A program made the translations under genes and the position numbers. Below, piece after piece: positions 10,531-20,192 of a stretch of 64,000 bases of DNA; positions within the stretch are counted from its first letter, which is position 1, and each line of letters opens with the position of its first letter. Source of the DNA: Xanthomonas hortorum pv. pelargonii. GTDB lineage: Bacteria; Pseudomonadota; Gammaproteobacteria; Xanthomonadales; Xanthomonadaceae. The notes beneath the pieces were generated by a model that did not search any database, was not told the origin of the DNA, and saw nothing but the letters and a program-made list of their open reading frames with translations. Location: the NCBI RefSeq assembly GCF_024499015.1, contig NZ_CP098604.1, positions 4,278,001 through 4,342,000 on the forward strand, read 5' to 3'.

Positions 10531-11229
10531 ATGAAAAGACTGATCGAACGATTCTGCCAAGGCCTCAGCCTGGCGTTGATCTGCTCGATGACACTGGGCG
10601 CTTGCAGCACCGGTCCGAAGATGGCGGACTCTCTGCCGCTCCCGGATCCGCTTGCGATGTCCGCAGTGCAGCCAGAGTATCGACTGGCGCCGGGCGACTT
10701 GCTGTTGGTCAAGGTGTTTCAAGTCGACGATCTGGAGCGGCAGGTCCGCATCGATCAGAACGGTCACATCTCGCTACCACTGATCGGCGATGTCAAGGCC
10801 ACCGGCCTGGGCGTTGGCGAGCTGGAAAAACTGGTCGCAGAACGCTACGCCGCCGGATATCTGCAGCAGCCGCAAGTGTCGGTGTTCGTGCAGGAGTCCA
10901 ACGGCCGCCGGGTCACGGTCACTGGTGCGGTGGATGCGCCCGGGATCTACCCGGTGATCGGCTCCAACCTGACCTTGCAGCAAGCGATTGCGCAGGCAAA
11001 GGGTGTCAGTACGGTGGCCAGCCGCGGCAATGTCATTGTCTTCCGCATCGTCAATGGGCAAAAAATGATCGCTAGATTCGACCTGACCGAGATCGAGAAG
11101 GGTGCCAATCCCGACCCGGAGATCTACGGCGGCGACATCGTTGTGGTGTATCGCTCGGACGCACGCATCTGGCTGCGCACCATGCTTGAACTGACCCCCT
11201 TGGTAATGGTGTGGCGCGCTTACCGATGA
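10531..11229 (+). CDS. gumB: Xanthan outer-membrane polysaccharide export lipoprotein GumB
   Basis: GumB (232 aa) is the outer-membrane polysaccharide export component of the xanthan secretion machine, Wza-like. The signal peptide ends in lipobox LGAC with Cys25 as lipidation site, followed by a Poly_export (PF02563-type) domain (about 45-125) and an SLBB domain. The ATG at 10531 matches the known N-terminus MK-LI; an upstream in-frame ATG at 10483 is less likely because it would bury the signal peptide. It is the first gene of the operon and overlaps gumC by four bases (ATGA). Confidence 0.97.
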   Translation: MKRLIERFCQGLSLALICSMTLGACSTGPKMADSLPLPDPLAMSAVQPEYRLAPGDLLLVKVFQVDDLERQVRIDQNGHISLPLIGDVKATGLGVGELEKLVAERYAAGYLQQPQVSVFVQESNGRRVTVTGAVDAPGIYPVIGSNLTLQQAIAQAKGVSTVASRGNVIVFRIVNGQKMIARFDLTEIEKGANPDPEIYGGDIVVVYRSDARIWLRTMLELTPLVMVWRAYR

Positions 11230-12650
11230 GTATGAATTCCGAAAATCGTTCCTCTTCTTCTCATCGTCACGGCCATCTCGAGCTGGCGGATGTGGGTTTG
11301 CTCGACTACTGGCGTGCGCTGGTCTCGCAGCGCTGGTTGATCATCGGGATCACGCTGTTCGCAGTGCTGCTGGCCTTCGGCATCACGCTGTTGATGCCGG
11401 AGAAGTACCGCGCCACTAGCACGCTGCAGATCGAGCGTGATTCGCTCAACGTGGTGAACGTCGACAATCTGATGCCGGTGGAGTCGCCGCAGGATCGCGA
11501 TTTCTACCAGACCCAGTACCAGTTGCTGCAGAGCCGTTCGTTGGCGCGTGCAGTGATCCGCGAAGCCAAGCTGGACCAGGAGCCGGCGTTCAAGGCGCAG
11601 GTCGACGAGGCACTGGAGAAGGCTGCGGCCAAGAATCCGGAAGCCGGCAAGTCGGTCGATTCGCGCCAGGCGATCGTGGAGCGCACCTTGACCGACACTC
11701 TGCTGGCCGGATTGGTGGTCGAGCCGATCCTCAATTCGCGCCTGGTCTACGTCAATTACGACTCGCCGGATCCGGTGCTGGCCGCCAAGATCGCCAACAC
11801 CTATACCAAGGTCTTCATCGTCAGCACGCAAGAGCGCCGGATGAACGCGTCCTCGTTTGCGACCAAGTTCCTGTCCGAACGTCTGGAGCAGTTGCGCGGC
11901 AAGGTCGAAGACTCGGAAAAGACGCTGGTCTCTTATTCGACTCAGGAGCAGATCGTGTCGATGGGCGATGACAAGCCATCGCTTGCGGCGCAGAACCTGG
12001 GCGATCTCAACGCGATGCTTGCCTCTGCACAGGACACGCGCATCAAGGCCGAGGCGGCATGGCGTCAGGTCAGCACCGGCGACAGCATGTCGTTGCCGCA
12101 GGTGCTGGGCAATCCGTTGATCCAGAGCCTGCGCGGTGAGCAGATCCGTTTGAACACCGAGTACCAGCAGAAGCTGTCGACCTTCAAGCCGGACTATCCG
12201 GAAATGCGGCGCCTGAAGGCGCAGATCGAAGAGTCGCGCCGTCAGATCAATGGCGAGGTCATCAACATCCGTCAATCGTTGAAGGCCGCCTACGACGCCT
12301 CGGTGCAGCAGGAGCGTTTGCTCAACGAGCGCATTGCCGGTCTGCGCAGCAACGAGCTGGATCTGCAGAGTCGCAGCATCCAATACAACATGCTCAAGCG
12401 CGACGTCGATACCAACCGTCAGCTTTACGATGCGCTCCTGCAGCGTTACAAAGAGATCGGTGTTGCGAGCAACGTGGGCGCCAACAACGTGACCATCGTC
12501 GATACCGCAGACGTGCCTACGTCGAAGACTTCACCGAAACTCAAATTGAACCTCGCCTTAGGCTTCATCTTTGGCGTATTCCTTGGTGTGGCTGTGGCCC
12601 TCGTGCGCTACTTCCTGCGAGGCAACGGGCCGGAGACGCGGTTGAACTGA
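11226..12650 (+). CDS. gumC: Xanthan chain-length/export co-polymerase GumC
   Basis: GumC (474 aa) is an inner-membrane polysaccharide co-polymerase of the Wzz/PCP family, bridging polymerisation and export with GumB. One membrane helix lies near residues 37-57 and one near the C-terminus, enclosing a long, charged, coiled-coil-rich periplasmic domain. There is no C-terminal tyrosine kinase domain. The ATG overlaps the gumB stop; a second ATG two codons on is an alternative. Confidence 0.96.
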   Translation: MSMNSENRSSSSHRHGHLELADVGLLDYWRALVSQRWLIIGITLFAVLLAFGITLLMPEKYRATSTLQIERDSLNVVNVDNLMPVESPQDRDFYQTQYQLLQSRSLARAVIREAKLDQEPAFKAQVDEALEKAAAKNPEAGKSVDSRQAIVERTLTDTLLAGLVVEPILNSRLVYVNYDSPDPVLAAKIANTYTKVFIVSTQERRMNASSFATKFLSERLEQLRGKVEDSEKTLVSYSTQEQIVSMGDDKPSLAAQNLGDLNAMLASAQDTRIKAEAAWRQVSTGDSMSLPQVLGNPLIQSLRGEQIRLNTEYQQKLSTFKPDYPEMRRLKAQIEESRRQINGEVINIRQSLKAAYDASVQQERLLNERIAGLRSNELDLQSRSIQYNMLKRDVDTNRQLYDALLQRYKEIGVASNVGANNVTIVDTADVPTSKTSPKLKLNLALGFIFGVFLGVAVALVRYFLRGNGPETRLN

Positions 12651-12893
12651 CATCGTGATGTTGCAAAACGGTGGTTAATTTAAGTGACAACTGATTCAGC
12701 GTGGAAAAAGTCGGATCCCGTAAGTTTTGGGATCCCTCGTTTGAAAGTTTGTCTCTGTTGAAACAAAGCGCTGTCGTGCGATCTGGGGTCGGTAAGTATT
12801 ACCGCGGTGATCGTTCGACGGAGATGATTGAAAGCTCGCGTGCGTTTCGTATGTTCCCCCGCATGCGCCGTATCGAGTTTGGAGGACATCCCC
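12651..12893 (+). other. gumC-gumD spacer with hairpin
   Basis: The longest gap inside the gum operon (243 bp), and AT-richer than its flanks. GGATCCC (12713-12719) pairs with GGGATCC (12729-12735), and a T-containing stretch follows. It may act as an attenuator or mRNA-processing site between the export genes and the assembly genes. A strong Shine-Dalgarno GGAGG (12881-12885) sits eight bases before gumD. I cannot identify a convincing internal promoter. Confidence 0.4.
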
Positions 12894-14348
12894 ATGCTTT
12901 TGGCAGACTTGAGTAGCGCGACCTACACCACATCCTCGCCGCGATTGTTGTCCAAGTATTCGGCTGCAGCCGACCTGGTTTTGCGCGTCTTCGACCTCAC
13001 CATGGTCGTGGTCTCCGGACTGATTGCGTATCGCATCGTGTTCGGCTCCTGGGTGCCGGCGGCGCCCTATCGGGTCGCGATCGCCACCACCTTGTTGTAT
13101 TCGGTGATCTGCTTTGCGCTGTTCCCGCTGTATCGCAGCTGGCGCGGTCGCGGGTTGTTGAGCGAGTTGTTGGTCCTGGGTGGTGCGTTCGGTGGTGTGT
13201 TCGCGTTGTTCGCGGTGCACGCGCTGATCGTACAGGTGGGCGAGCAGGTCTCGCGCGGCTGGATCGGCCTGTGGTTCGTCGGTGGCCTGGCTTCGCTGGT
13301 GGCGGCACGTACGGTGTTGCGCGGCTTCTTGAACCATCTGCGTACGCAAGGCGTGGACGTGCAGCGTGTGGTGGTGGTGGGTCTGCGCCATCCGGTGATG
13401 AAGATCAATCACTACCTCAGCCGCAATCCATGGGTCGGCATGAATCTGGTCGGCTACTTCCGTACGCCGTACGACATCGCCGTGACCGAGCAGCGGCAGT
13501 CGTTGCCGTGCCTGGGCGACCCGGACGCGTTGATCGAGTATCTGAAGGACAACCAGGTCGAGCAGGTATGGATCTCGCTGCCGCTGGGCGAGCGCGATCA
13601 CATCAAGCAGTTGCTGCAGCGTCTGGATCGTTATCCGATCAACGTCAAGCTGGTGCCGGATCTTTTCGACTTCGGTCTGTTGAATCAGTCTGGCGAGCAG
13701 ATCGGCAATGTGCCGGTGATCAATCTGCGTCAGGGCGGTGTGGATCGCGACAATTACTTCGTGGTCGCCAAGGCGCTGCAGGACAAGATCCTGGCCGTGA
13801 TCGCGCTGATGGGCCTATGGCCGTTGATGGCGGCGATTGCGGTGGGCGTCAAGATGAGTTCGCCGGGCCCGGTGTTCTTCCGTCAGCGTCGTCATGGTCT
13901 TGGCGGTCGCGAGTTCTACATGTTCAAGTTCCGCTCGATGCGCGTGCATGACGACCACGGCACCACCATCCAGCAGGCGACCAAGAACGACACCCGCATC
14001 ACGCGCTTCGGTTCGTTTCTGCGTCGCAGCAGCCTGGATGAGTTGCCGCAGATCTTCAACGTGCTGGGCGGCAGCATGTCGATCGTAGGCCCGCGTCCGC
14101 ACGCCGCGCAGCACAACACGCACTACGAAAAGCTGATCAACCATTACATGCAGCGGCACTACGTCAAGCCGGGGATCACCGGTTGGGCGCAGGTGAACGG
14201 TTTCCGTGGCGAAACCCCGGAACTGCGCACGATGAAGAAGCGTATCCAGTACGACCTCGACTACATCCGTCGTTGGTCGCTGTGGCTGGATATCCGCATC
14301 ATCGTGCTGACCGCGGTGCGTGTGTTCGGACAGAAGACCGCGTACTGA
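12894..14348 (+). CDS. gumD: Undecaprenyl-phosphate glucose-1-phosphate transferase GumD
   Basis: GumD (484 aa) starts xanthan repeat-unit assembly by moving glucose-1-phosphate from UDP-glucose to undecaprenyl phosphate. Four N-terminal membrane helices and a CoA-binding-like domain precede the C-terminal sugar transferase domain (PF02397-type), with FKFRSMRVHDDHG, RRSSLDELPQ and SIVGPRPHA. Length equals that of characterised GumD. The start is set by GGAGG eight bases upstream; a longer in-frame extension exists but would start inside the spacer. Confidence 0.98.
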   Translation: MLLADLSSATYTTSSPRLLSKYSAAADLVLRVFDLTMVVVSGLIAYRIVFGSWVPAAPYRVAIATTLLYSVICFALFPLYRSWRGRGLLSELLVLGGAFGGVFALFAVHALIVQVGEQVSRGWIGLWFVGGLASLVAARTVLRGFLNHLRTQGVDVQRVVVVGLRHPVMKINHYLSRNPWVGMNLVGYFRTPYDIAVTEQRQSLPCLGDPDALIEYLKDNQVEQVWISLPLGERDHIKQLLQRLDRYPINVKLVPDLFDFGLLNQSGEQIGNVPVINLRQGGVDRDNYFVVAKALQDKILAVIALMGLWPLMAAIAVGVKMSSPGPVFFRQRRHGLGGREFYMFKFRSMRVHDDHGTTIQQATKNDTRITRFGSFLRRSSLDELPQIFNVLGGSMSIVGPRPHAAQHNTHYEKLINHYMQRHYVKPGITGWAQVNGFRGETPELRTMKKRIQYDLDYIRRWSLWLDIRIIVLTAVRVFGQKTAY

Positions 14349-14388
14349 TGATGGTGGGTAGTGTGCGACCTGGCGCGTCCAGCGCCGC

Positions 14389-14411
14389 GGGCGGCTGCAT
14401 CGCAGCCGCCC
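14389..14411 (+). other. Strong hairpin between gumD and gumE
   Basis: GGGCGGCTGC (14389-14398) pairs perfectly with GCAGCCGCCC (14402-14411) across a 3-nt loop, 40 bp after gumD and 19 bp before gumE. A short CTTTC follows instead of a U run. It could damp read-through or protect the upstream mRNA 3' end. Confidence 0.5.
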
Positions 14412-14430
14412 CTTTCAAGCAGGCGTCTGC

Positions 14431-15729
14431 ATGCTGATCCAAATGAGCGAGGAGACCCGCGTTCGCTGGCATAACCTGCTGATCGAACTGACGCTGTTGG
14501 TCGGCGTGGGTTACAACCTGGTGCTGGCGCTGATCAACGCGAACGTGTTCACGGTGCGTCCGGTGATCACCTATGCAGTCGAGTTCATCATCTACGCCGC
14601 GTGCTTCCTGCTTGGCCTGGGCTCGATGAGCCGCAAGCGCATCGCGTTGATCATCAGCGGGTTGGGGCTGATCGTCACCTTGATGTTCGTGCGCTTTCTG
14701 GTGAACTGGCAGATCGATCCTAAATTTTTCCGCGATGCCCTGGTGGTGTTTGCGTTTGTCGTGCTGGGTTCGGCCTATACCGGGTCTGTGCCCAAGCTGT
14801 TCGTGCGCATGACGATCATCGTCTCGCTGGTTGCCGCCTTCGAGCTGGCGATGCCAAGCGCCTACGGCGATCTGGTCAATCCGAAGAGCTTCTTCGTCAA
14901 TGCGCGTGGCATGAGCGCGGAAGGCTTCTGGAACGAAGACAGCAATCTGTTCGTCAGCGCCACGCGGCCGGGCGAGCGTAACTTCCTGCCGGGCTCCAAC
15001 TTGCCGCGCGCCTCCTCGATGTTCATCGAGCCGGTGACGATGGGCAATTACATCTGCTTTTTCACCGCAATCGTGTTGGTGTTCTGGCGTTGGATGCGGC
15101 CGTCGATGCTGATTCTGTCGGTCGGCTTGATCGGTTTCATGATCGTTGCCTCCGATGGACGCCTCGCGGCGGGCACCTGTGTGCTGATGGTGTTGCTGTC
15201 GCCGCTATTGAAACGCCTGGATCAGCGACTGGCGTTCCTGGTGTTTCTGGTGGTGATCATGACCGCATGGTTGCTGGTGTGGATCACCGGGATCACCGCC
15301 TATCAGGACAACACGATGGGGCGGATATTCTTCACCGTGTATTCGATGAACAACCTGTCGTTCGAGTCCTGGATGGGCCTGGATTTTGCGCAGGCGTATC
15401 GCTACTTCGACAGTGGTATTGCCTACTTCATCGCATCGCAGTCGATCGTTGGCGTGCTGGCGTTTCTGTTGTCCTATTCGTTCCTGCTGCTGATGCCGAG
15501 CAAGGAAGGGCAGCTGTTCAAGAATCTGGCGATCTTTGCGTTCGCGCTGAGTCTGCTGGTGTCCAACGGCTACTTTTCGATCAAGACCTCGGCGCTGTGG
15601 TGGTTCGTGTGCGGCTGCATGTGGCACATGCTGCCGACCTGGTCTGCTGCAACGACGGCTAAGGTGAGCAAGCAGGATCCAACCGACGATGGCGGGCAGC
15701 TGTCATTGCCTGCGGGAGGGGCGCGATGA
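14431..15729 (+). CDS. gumE: Xanthan polymerase GumE (Wzy-type)
   Basis: GumE (432 aa) is the polytopic inner-membrane protein thought to polymerise lipid-linked pentasaccharide units. About a dozen hydrophobic segments are visible, with a larger periplasmic loop around residues 145-190. No soluble motif is diagnostic, so the call rests on gum gene order, length and topology. The stop overlaps the gumF start (ATGA). Confidence 0.93.
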   Translation: MLIQMSEETRVRWHNLLIELTLLVGVGYNLVLALINANVFTVRPVITYAVEFIIYAACFLLGLGSMSRKRIALIISGLGLIVTLMFVRFLVNWQIDPKFFRDALVVFAFVVLGSAYTGSVPKLFVRMTIIVSLVAAFELAMPSAYGDLVNPKSFFVNARGMSAEGFWNEDSNLFVSATRPGERNFLPGSNLPRASSMFIEPVTMGNYICFFTAIVLVFWRWMRPSMLILSVGLIGFMIVASDGRLAAGTCVLMVLLSPLLKRLDQRLAFLVFLVVIMTAWLLVWITGITAYQDNTMGRIFFTVYSMNNLSFESWMGLDFAQAYRYFDSGIAYFIASQSIVGVLAFLLSYSFLLLMPSKEGQLFKNLAIFAFALSLLVSNGYFSIKTSALWWFVCGCMWHMLPTWSAATTAKVSKQDPTDDGGQLSLPAGGAR

Positions 15730-16817
15730 ATCTGGCGGCGACGCAGGCACAGCAGCCGGTCTTGCCGACTGCCGGCGCACACGTCGCCACCCCGCAACGC
15801 GGTCGCGACTTGCGTATCGATGCCACCAAGGCGATCGCGATTTTGCTGGTGGTGTTTTGCCACGCCAAGGGCGTGCCGCACGGCATGACCTTGTTCGCCT
15901 ACAGCTTCCATGTGCCGCTGTTTTTTCTGGTCTCCGGCTGGCTGGCCTCCGGGTACGCCTCGCGCGCCACAGGGTTGTCGCAGACCGTCAGCAAGCAGGC
16001 GCGCAGCCTGTTGCTGCCATATGTGGTGTTCTATCTGCTTGGCTATGCGTACTGGCTGCTGACGCGCAATATCGGCGAAAAAGCTGCACGTTGGGGCAGT
16101 CACCCGTGGTGGGAGCCGATCGTGGCGATGTTCACCGGGATCGGCCCGGACCTGTACGTGCAGCCTCCGCTGTGGTTTCTGCCGGTAATGCTGGTGACGG
16201 TGGTTGGCTACGTGCTGCTACGCCGCTGGCTGTCGCCGGTGGTGATTGCGGTGGCGTCGCTGGTCGTGGCCTGGTTCTGGATGCACTGGTTCCCGGCACA
16301 GGGTGTGCGGATTTTTTTCGGACTGGATGTGCTACCGGTGTCGCTGTGCTTCTATGCACTTGGCGCCTTGCTGATCCACCTCTCGCCGCACCTGCCGAAG
16401 TCGTTGGTTGGGAGCGTGCTTGCGACGGTAGTGCTGGCGATTGCGGTTGCCTGGCTGGCTGATGTCAACGGCCGGATCGACGTCAACATGCTGGAATTCG
16501 GCCGCAGTCATGCGCTGTTTCTGCTGAGTGCATTGCTTGGGTCGCTGATGGTGATCTGCGCCGCGCGGTTGGTGCAAGGCTGGGTATGGGTGCAGTGGAT
16601 CGGGCGCAATACGTTGTTGATCCTGTGCACGCACATGCTGGTGTTTTTCGTGCTCTCCGGTGTTGCGGCACTGGCTGGTGGATTCGGTGCCTCGCGTCCG
16701 GGGCTTGGCTGGGCGTTGTTCGTCACCGTCTTCGCGTTGGCCGCATGCGTGCCGCTGCGCTGGTTCCTGATGCGTTTCGCACCGTGGACATTGGGTGCCC
16801 GCACGGTGGCGGCATGA
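15726..16817 (+). CDS. gumF: Xanthan acetyltransferase GumF
   Basis: GumF (363 aa) is an acyltransferase-3 family (PF01757-type) membrane protein that O-acetylates the internal alpha-mannose of xanthan. About ten membrane segments are present, with the family signature near residues 35-70 (DATKAIAILLVVFCHAKG, SFHVPLFFLVSGW). It is clearly paralogous to the next gene, gumG, sharing blocks in the same order, so the pair arose by tandem duplication. Confidence 0.95.
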   Translation: MNLAATQAQQPVLPTAGAHVATPQRGRDLRIDATKAIAILLVVFCHAKGVPHGMTLFAYSFHVPLFFLVSGWLASGYASRATGLSQTVSKQARSLLLPYVVFYLLGYAYWLLTRNIGEKAARWGSHPWWEPIVAMFTGIGPDLYVQPPLWFLPVMLVTVVGYVLLRRWLSPVVIAVASLVVAWFWMHWFPAQGVRIFFGLDVLPVSLCFYALGALLIHLSPHLPKSLVGSVLATVVLAIAVAWLADVNGRIDVNMLEFGRSHALFLLSALLGSLMVICAARLVQGWVWVQWIGRNTLLILCTHMLVFFVLSGVAALAGGFGASRPGLGWALFVTVFALAACVPLRWFLMRFAPWTLGARTVAA

Positions 16818-16830
16818 CCGGCACCGCGCC

Positions 16831-17919
16831 ATGACGACCGCGCCGTATTCCACTGCAGCCAGGCACGACAGCTCGGGGGCCAGGGCCGCGCCATCACCGG
16901 CGCTGACCCGCGATTGGCAGATCGATGCAGCAAAAGCGCTGGCCATCGTGCTGGTGGTGTTGGGGCATGCCAGCGGCATGCCGGCGGCCTACAAGCTGTT
17001 CGCCTACAGCTTTCACGTTCCGTTGTTTTTTGTGCTGTCCGGCTGGGTGGGCGAGCGCTTCGGTCGCCGTGCAATGACGGTGGCGACGATCAAGAAGTTG
17101 GCGCGCACGCTGCTCATTCCCTACCTTGCGTTCTTTCTGGTGGCCTACGCTTGCTGGATGTTGATGGGAGTGACCAGCCGCGCGGCGCATCCATCGCACA
17201 GCTTGCCGTGGTGGGATCCGTTTGCGGGTTTGTTCTGGGCCAACGGCGCAAGCCTGTATGTGCTTCCGGCGTTGTGGTTTTTGCCGGCGCTGTTTGTCAC
17301 CACGCTCGCCTACATTGCATTGCGCGCGCGCTTGAGTACGACGGTGCTGGCTGCAACCTGCCTGCCGCTTGCATTGGCATGGGCCGGCTGGTTCCCGTCG
17401 CTGCAGCTACGGCTTCCGTTTGCGTTTGACGTATTGCCGGTCGCGCTGTTCTTCATCGCCGTTGGCGGCTGGCTATCGCGCTACGCCGATGCGCTGCGAT
17501 CGCTTGGCGCCATGGCGTGGGCATTGGCACTCCCGGTGCTGGCAGTAGCCTGGTGGTGGTTGGCGGCATGGAACGGGCAAGTGGATGTGAACAATCTGCA
17601 GTTCGGGCAGTCCGCTGCGGCGTTTTTGCTGGTCAGCCTGCTGGGCACGGCGATGAACTTGTGCGTTGCCTACTTCGTTCGGCAATGGCGTTGGCTGCAG
17701 TGGATTGGCGCCAACACCTTGCTGATTCTGTGCACGCATACGCTGGTGTTTCTGGTACTCACCAGCGTGGTGGCACGTACCGGTGTGATCGCACCCAGCA
17801 TGATCGGCACGCCAGCATGGGCGATGAGTTTGTGCACGGTGGCGATTGTTGCCAGTGTGCCGATGCGTGCAGTGTTGGTGCGCATTGCGCCGTGGATGTT
17901 GGGGTTGAAAGGTAAATGA
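16831..17919 (+). CDS. gumG: Xanthan acetyltransferase GumG
   Basis: GumG (362 aa) is the second acyltransferase-3 family protein and acetylates the external beta-mannose. It repeats the gumF layout: AAKALAIVLVVLGHASG, SFHVPLFFVLSGW, and a late WIGANTLLILCTHTLVF helix. The ATG at 16831 is preferred; a GTG at 16795 would overlap gumF. It follows gumF by 13 bp. Confidence 0.94.
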   Translation: MTTAPYSTAARHDSSGARAAPSPALTRDWQIDAAKALAIVLVVLGHASGMPAAYKLFAYSFHVPLFFVLSGWVGERFGRRAMTVATIKKLARTLLIPYLAFFLVAYACWMLMGVTSRAAHPSHSLPWWDPFAGLFWANGASLYVLPALWFLPALFVTTLAYIALRARLSTTVLAATCLPLALAWAGWFPSLQLRLPFAFDVLPVALFFIAVGGWLSRYADALRSLGAMAWALALPVLAVAWWWLAAWNGQVDVNNLQFGQSAAAFLLVSLLGTAMNLCVAYFVRQWRWLQWIGANTLLILCTHTLVFLVLTSVVARTGVIAPSMIGTPAWAMSLCTVAIVASVPMRAVLVRIAPWMLGLKGK

Positions 17920-17986
17920 CGAGCTTCCAGAATCATCAGCCGTCGCAACACGCAGTTGCGCGTTGCGGGCACAGGAGATTGGCGTA

Positions 17987-19129
17987 ATGAAAGTGGTGCA
18001 TGTTGTCCGCCAATTCCATCCTTCGATCGGAGGCATGGAGGAAGTCGTTCTCAATGTGGCCCGTCAACATCAGGCCAACAGTGCCGATACTGTGGAGATC
18101 GTGACGTTGGACCGGGTGTTCACCGATCCAGGCGCGCAACTTGCTGCGCAGGAAACCCATCAGGGCCTGCCGATCCGGCGCATCGGTTACCGCGGTTCGT
18201 CGCGCTACCCGTTTGCGCCATCGGTGCTCGGTGCGATTCGCTCGGCGGATCTGGTGCATCTGCATGGCATCGATTTTTTCTACGACTATCTTGCGCTGAC
18301 CAAGCCGCTGCATGGCAAGCCGATGGTGGTCTCCACGCATGGCGGGTTTTTCCATACCGCCTACGCCTCGCGGATGAAGCAGTTGTGGTTTCAGACGCTG
18401 ACCCGCACCTCTGCGCTGGCGTATGCGCGGGTGATCGCTACCAGCGAGAACGATGGCGATCTGTTCGCCAAGGTGGTGTCGCCGGCGCGCCTGCGGGTGA
18501 TCGAGAACGGCGTTGACGTGGAGAAGTACGCAGGGCAGGGCGCAACAACGCCCGGCCGCACAATGCTTTATTTCGGGCGCTGGTCGGTGAACAAGGGGCT
18601 GATCGAAACCCTGGAGTTGCTCCAAGCCGCGCTCAAGCGCGATCCGCAGTGGCGGCTGATCATCGCCGGCCGCGAGTACGATTTGAACGAGGCCGATCTG
18701 CGCAAGGCGATCGCCGAGCGTGGCTTGCAGGACAAGGTGCAGCTGAGCATGTCGCCTTCGCAGGAAGAGCTGCGTACGCTGATGCATCAGGCGCAGTTCT
18801 TCGTGTGCCTGTCGCGGCATGAAGGGTTCGGCATTGCGGCAGTCGAGGCGATGAGTGCGGGCCTGATTCCGATCCTCAGCGATATCCCGCCGTTCGTGCG
18901 TCTTGCCGGCGAGTCCGGTCAGGGCGTGATCGTCAATCGCGACAGGCTCGAGATAGCGGCCGATCAGGTGCAGGCGCTTGCGCTGCAGGCGGATGCGGAT
19001 TTCGACACGCGTCGCGCCGCATCCATGGCGTATGTGAGCCGCTACGACTGGAAACATGTGGTGGGGCGCTATATCGACGAATACCACACCGCGCTGGGCA
19101 CGCGCCGCGCGCAGGAGGCGGTGCGATGA
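17987..19129 (+). CDS. gumH: GDP-mannose alpha-1,3-mannosyltransferase GumH
   Basis: GumH (380 aa, GT4, GT-B fold) adds the internal mannose to the lipid-linked cellobiose intermediate. The GT4 E-x7-E element appears as EGFGIAAVE near residue 283, and the N-terminus has the donor-side glycine segment SIGGMEE. The ATG at 17987 follows AGGAG (17973-17977); the longer in-frame extension lacks a ribosome-binding site. It overlaps gumI by four bases. Confidence 0.97.
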   Translation: MKVVHVVRQFHPSIGGMEEVVLNVARQHQANSADTVEIVTLDRVFTDPGAQLAAQETHQGLPIRRIGYRGSSRYPFAPSVLGAIRSADLVHLHGIDFFYDYLALTKPLHGKPMVVSTHGGFFHTAYASRMKQLWFQTLTRTSALAYARVIATSENDGDLFAKVVSPARLRVIENGVDVEKYAGQGATTPGRTMLYFGRWSVNKGLIETLELLQAALKRDPQWRLIIAGREYDLNEADLRKAIAERGLQDKVQLSMSPSQEELRTLMHQAQFFVCLSRHEGFGIAAVEAMSAGLIPILSDIPPFVRLAGESGQGVIVNRDRLEIAADQVQALALQADADFDTRRAASMAYVSRYDWKHVVGRYIDEYHTALGTRRAQEAVR

Positions 19130-20175
19130 GTGCGCTTGCGTCTGCCTCGCTGACGCGTGCGGCCACGCAGCCGCAGGTCACCGTGCTGTTCTCCACCGAG
19201 AAGCCCAACGCCAACACCAATCCGTATCTGACTCAGCTCTACGCTTCGTTGCCGGATGCGGTGCAACCGCGCTTCTTCTCGATGCGCGATGCGTTGTTGT
19301 CGCGTTACGACGTACTGCATCTGCATTGGCCGGAATATCTGCTGCGTCATCCGAGTGCTGCCGGCACGTTGGCCAAGCAGGTGTGTGCGGCGCTGTTGTT
19401 GCTCAAGCTGCAACTGACCGGCACGCCGGTGGTGCGTACCTTGCACAACCTGGCGCCGCACGAAGATCGCGATTGGCGTGAGCGCAACCTGTTGCGGTGG
19501 ATCGACCGTTTGACGCGTCGCTGGATCCGCATCAATGCGACCACGCCGCCGCGACCGCCGTTCACCGACACCATCCTGCATGGCCATTACCGCGACTGGT
19601 TCGCGACCATGCAGCAGGGCAGTACGGTGCCGGGGCGGCTGCTGCACTTCGGTTTGATTCGTCCGTACAAGGGTGTGGAAACGCTGCTGGATGTGATGCG
19701 CGAAGTGGACGATGCGCGCTTGAATCTACGCATCGTCGGCAACCCAGCCACGCCGCAGATGCGCACGCTGGTGGAGGATGCCTGCGCGCAGGATCCACGT
19801 GTCACCGCGCTGCTGGCCTATGTGGAAGAGCCGGTGTTGGCGCGCGAAGTCAGCCAGGCCGAGCTGGTGGTGTTGCCGTATCGGCAGATGCACAACTCCG
19901 GTACGCTGCTGCTGGCGTTGTCGCTGGCGCGCCCGGTGCTGGCACCGTGGAGCGAGTCGAATGCGGCCATTGCCGAGGAAGTCGGCCCGGGCTGGGTGTT
20001 TCTCTATGAAGGCGACTTCGATGCAGCGCTGCTGACCGGCATGCTGGACAAGGTACGCGCCGCGCCACGCGGCCCGGCACCGGATCTTTCGCAACGTGAT
20101 TGGCCACGGATCGGGCAGTTGCACTACCGCACCTACCTGGAAGCGCTCGGCAAGGATGGAGACGCCGCGCTGTGA
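19126..20175 (+). CDS. gumI: Beta-mannosyltransferase GumI
   Basis: GumI (349 aa, GT94-type) adds the terminal beta-1,4-mannose, completing the pentasaccharide. It has a two-domain GT-B-like layout with few diagnostic motifs; GLIRPYKGVETLLDVMREV marks the start of the nucleotide-sugar domain. Identity rests on position between gumH and gumJ and on length. Its start overlaps the gumH stop (ATGA). Confidence 0.95.
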   Translation: MSALASASLTRAATQPQVTVLFSTEKPNANTNPYLTQLYASLPDAVQPRFFSMRDALLSRYDVLHLHWPEYLLRHPSAAGTLAKQVCAALLLLKLQLTGTPVVRTLHNLAPHEDRDWRERNLLRWIDRLTRRWIRINATTPPRPPFTDTILHGHYRDWFATMQQGSTVPGRLLHFGLIRPYKGVETLLDVMREVDDARLNLRIVGNPATPQMRTLVEDACAQDPRVTALLAYVEEPVLAREVSQAELVVLPYRQMHNSGTLLLALSLARPVLAPWSESNAAIAEEVGPGWVFLYEGDFDAALLTGMLDKVRAAPRGPAPDLSQRDWPRIGQLHYRTYLEALGKDGDAAL

Positions 20176-20192
20176 CCGCAGAGATCCCAACG

